Assembly (NCBI GenBank): GCA_011524425.1
Contig: WTKI01000247.1
Location: forward strand, 1 to 6,110
Direction: 5' to 3'
Length of the DNA stretch: 6,110 bases
Origin: Altererythrobacter sp.
Lineage (GTDB): Bacteria; Pseudomonadota; Alphaproteobacteria; Sphingomonadales; Sphingomonadaceae
Below the pieces are notes generated by a model. It saw only the letters and a program-made list of their open reading frames with translations. It was not told where the DNA came from and did not search any database. The position numbers and the translations under genes were made by a program. Shown piece by piece: positions 5,572 through 6,110 of the stretch. The first letter of the stretch is position 1; each line of letters opens with the position of its first letter.

Positions 5572-5999
5572 AACTGACACCGAAAACGCCGTGGCACTTG
5601 TGGGTCGTGGGCGTCCTTAGCCTTCTTTGGAATTTAGGCGGTGTAGTCAGTTACACTTCAACAAAGTTTGGAGTGCTTACGGCGGACCGGTTTCCGGCTG
5701 AACAACTGGATTATTATTATAGCTTTCCCGCTTGGGCGACAGCATTCTGGGCGCTTGGCGTTTGGGGGTGCTTTTTGGGTTCCCTTGCTCTGCTTTTGCG
5801 GAGCAGGAAAGCAACCTTGTTGTATGTAGTTTCAATAGTCGGCCTGATTGGAACCACCGTCTACCAATGGGGCCTTTCCAGCATGCCTGCATCACTGCAA
5901 ACAAGCGGACACATGTTGTTTGCTGTAGCCATTTGGCTGATTACCATTGCGCTGTACCTCTACGCGCGCGCCATGAGCGCAAAAAACGTGTTGCGGTAA
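5568..5999 (+). CDS. Small integral membrane protein, four predicted helices, function unknown
   Basis: The 143-residue protein has four hydrophobic spans at about 10-30, 56-78, 83-104 and 114-134. Between spans 1 and 2 lies an aromatic/acidic loop with FPAEQLDYYYSFPAW (42-56). Basic residues (RSRK, 78-81, and the C-terminal ARAMSAKNVLR) suggest that the 2-3 loop and both ends are cytoplasmic. The WxVGxLSLLWNLGGV start and the ALYLYAR end recall a family of hypothetical proteins that I remember from sphingomonads, sometimes loosely labelled sugar transporters; I do not endorse that function. The ATG at 5568 has GGGGA at 5557-5561, and the first span begins soon after it. It follows the PadR-like gene by 122 bases, within range for co-transcription, and its leader has a notable inverted repeat. 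It converges on the next minus-strand gene with a 3-base gap. Confidence 0.88.
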   Translation: MKLTPKTPWHLWVVGVLSLLWNLGGVVSYTSTKFGVLTADRFPAEQLDYYYSFPAWATAFWALGVWGCFLGSLALLLRSRKATLLYVVSIVGLIGTTVYQWGLSSMPASLQTSGHMLFAVAIWLITIALYLYARAMSAKNVLR

Positions 6000-6002
6000 G
6001 AC

Positions 6003-6110
6003 TCAAACGTTTTCTGACATTTCTGCAAGCTTGTCCGCTTCGCGCATTTGCTCGCGCGTATCCAAGAGCCTTAGATAGGTGTCCGCGACCACTCTGTTGA
6101 TCGCATCCCA
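6003..6110 (-). CDS. C-terminal end of an unidentified protein; cut by window edge
   Basis: The complement is open for 35 codons ending in TGA at 6003-6005. The tail begins WDAINRVVADTYLRLLD and ends in KLAEMSENV. It is strongly helical and charged, with codon use like its neighbours and no stop up to the edge. It is tail-to-tail with the membrane-protein gene, 3 bases apart. I do not recognise the family from so short a piece. Confidence 0.55.
   Translation of the reverse strand, partial: WDAINRVVADTYLRLLDTREQMREADKLAEMSENV

Overview
The window looks like an ordinary chromosomal stretch from an alphaproteobacterium, most likely Sphingomonadales (Erythrobacter/Sphingomonas-like). This is an inference from protein style: a short single-domain QueF, a RarA with alphaproteobacterial features, a GFGELRL-type PadR regulator with an Arg-rich head, and a small four-helix membrane protein of a kind I remember from sphingomonads. 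I see no mobile elements, CRISPR arrays or signs of recent transfer. Genes are tightly packed and no gap exceeds 300 bases.

Layout. Positions 1-488 (minus) hold the N-terminal 162 codons of a 3-mercaptopyruvate sulfurtransferase (sseA). Just upstream on the same strand (549-1658) lies an unrecognised secreted/membrane-anchored protein with a Pro/Thr-rich stalk, one membrane helix and a beta-rich C-terminal domain. A divergent gap (1659-1802) leads to queF (1803-2261, plus), the preQ0 reductase of queuosine synthesis. queF converges on a tRNA-Thr(UGU) gene (2268-2343, minus) with an encoded CCA. After a gap with a weak terminator comes a minus-strand two-gene operon: rarA (3372-4685, replication-fork AAA+ ATPase), followed with a 4-base GTGA overlap by an RNase H-fold (DUF429-like) protein (2485-3375).

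A divergent control region (4686-4800) separates rarA from a YqjI-like PadR regulator (4801-5445, plus). It contains three AAGATAT half-sites laid over the probable padR -10 box, which suggests autoregulation. Downstream on the same strand is a 143-residue four-helix membrane protein (5568-5999). Its leader carries a perfect 10-bp inverted repeat that would pair with its own Shine-Dalgarno, and a possible 13-codon upstream ORF overlapping its start codon. The last 108 bases hold the C-terminal end of an unidentified minus-strand gene.

The most promising novelty is the 4742-5999 module (regulator, operator, structured leader, membrane protein). The coupling of rarA to a predicted nuclease-fold protein comes second. 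Both need comparative genomics.
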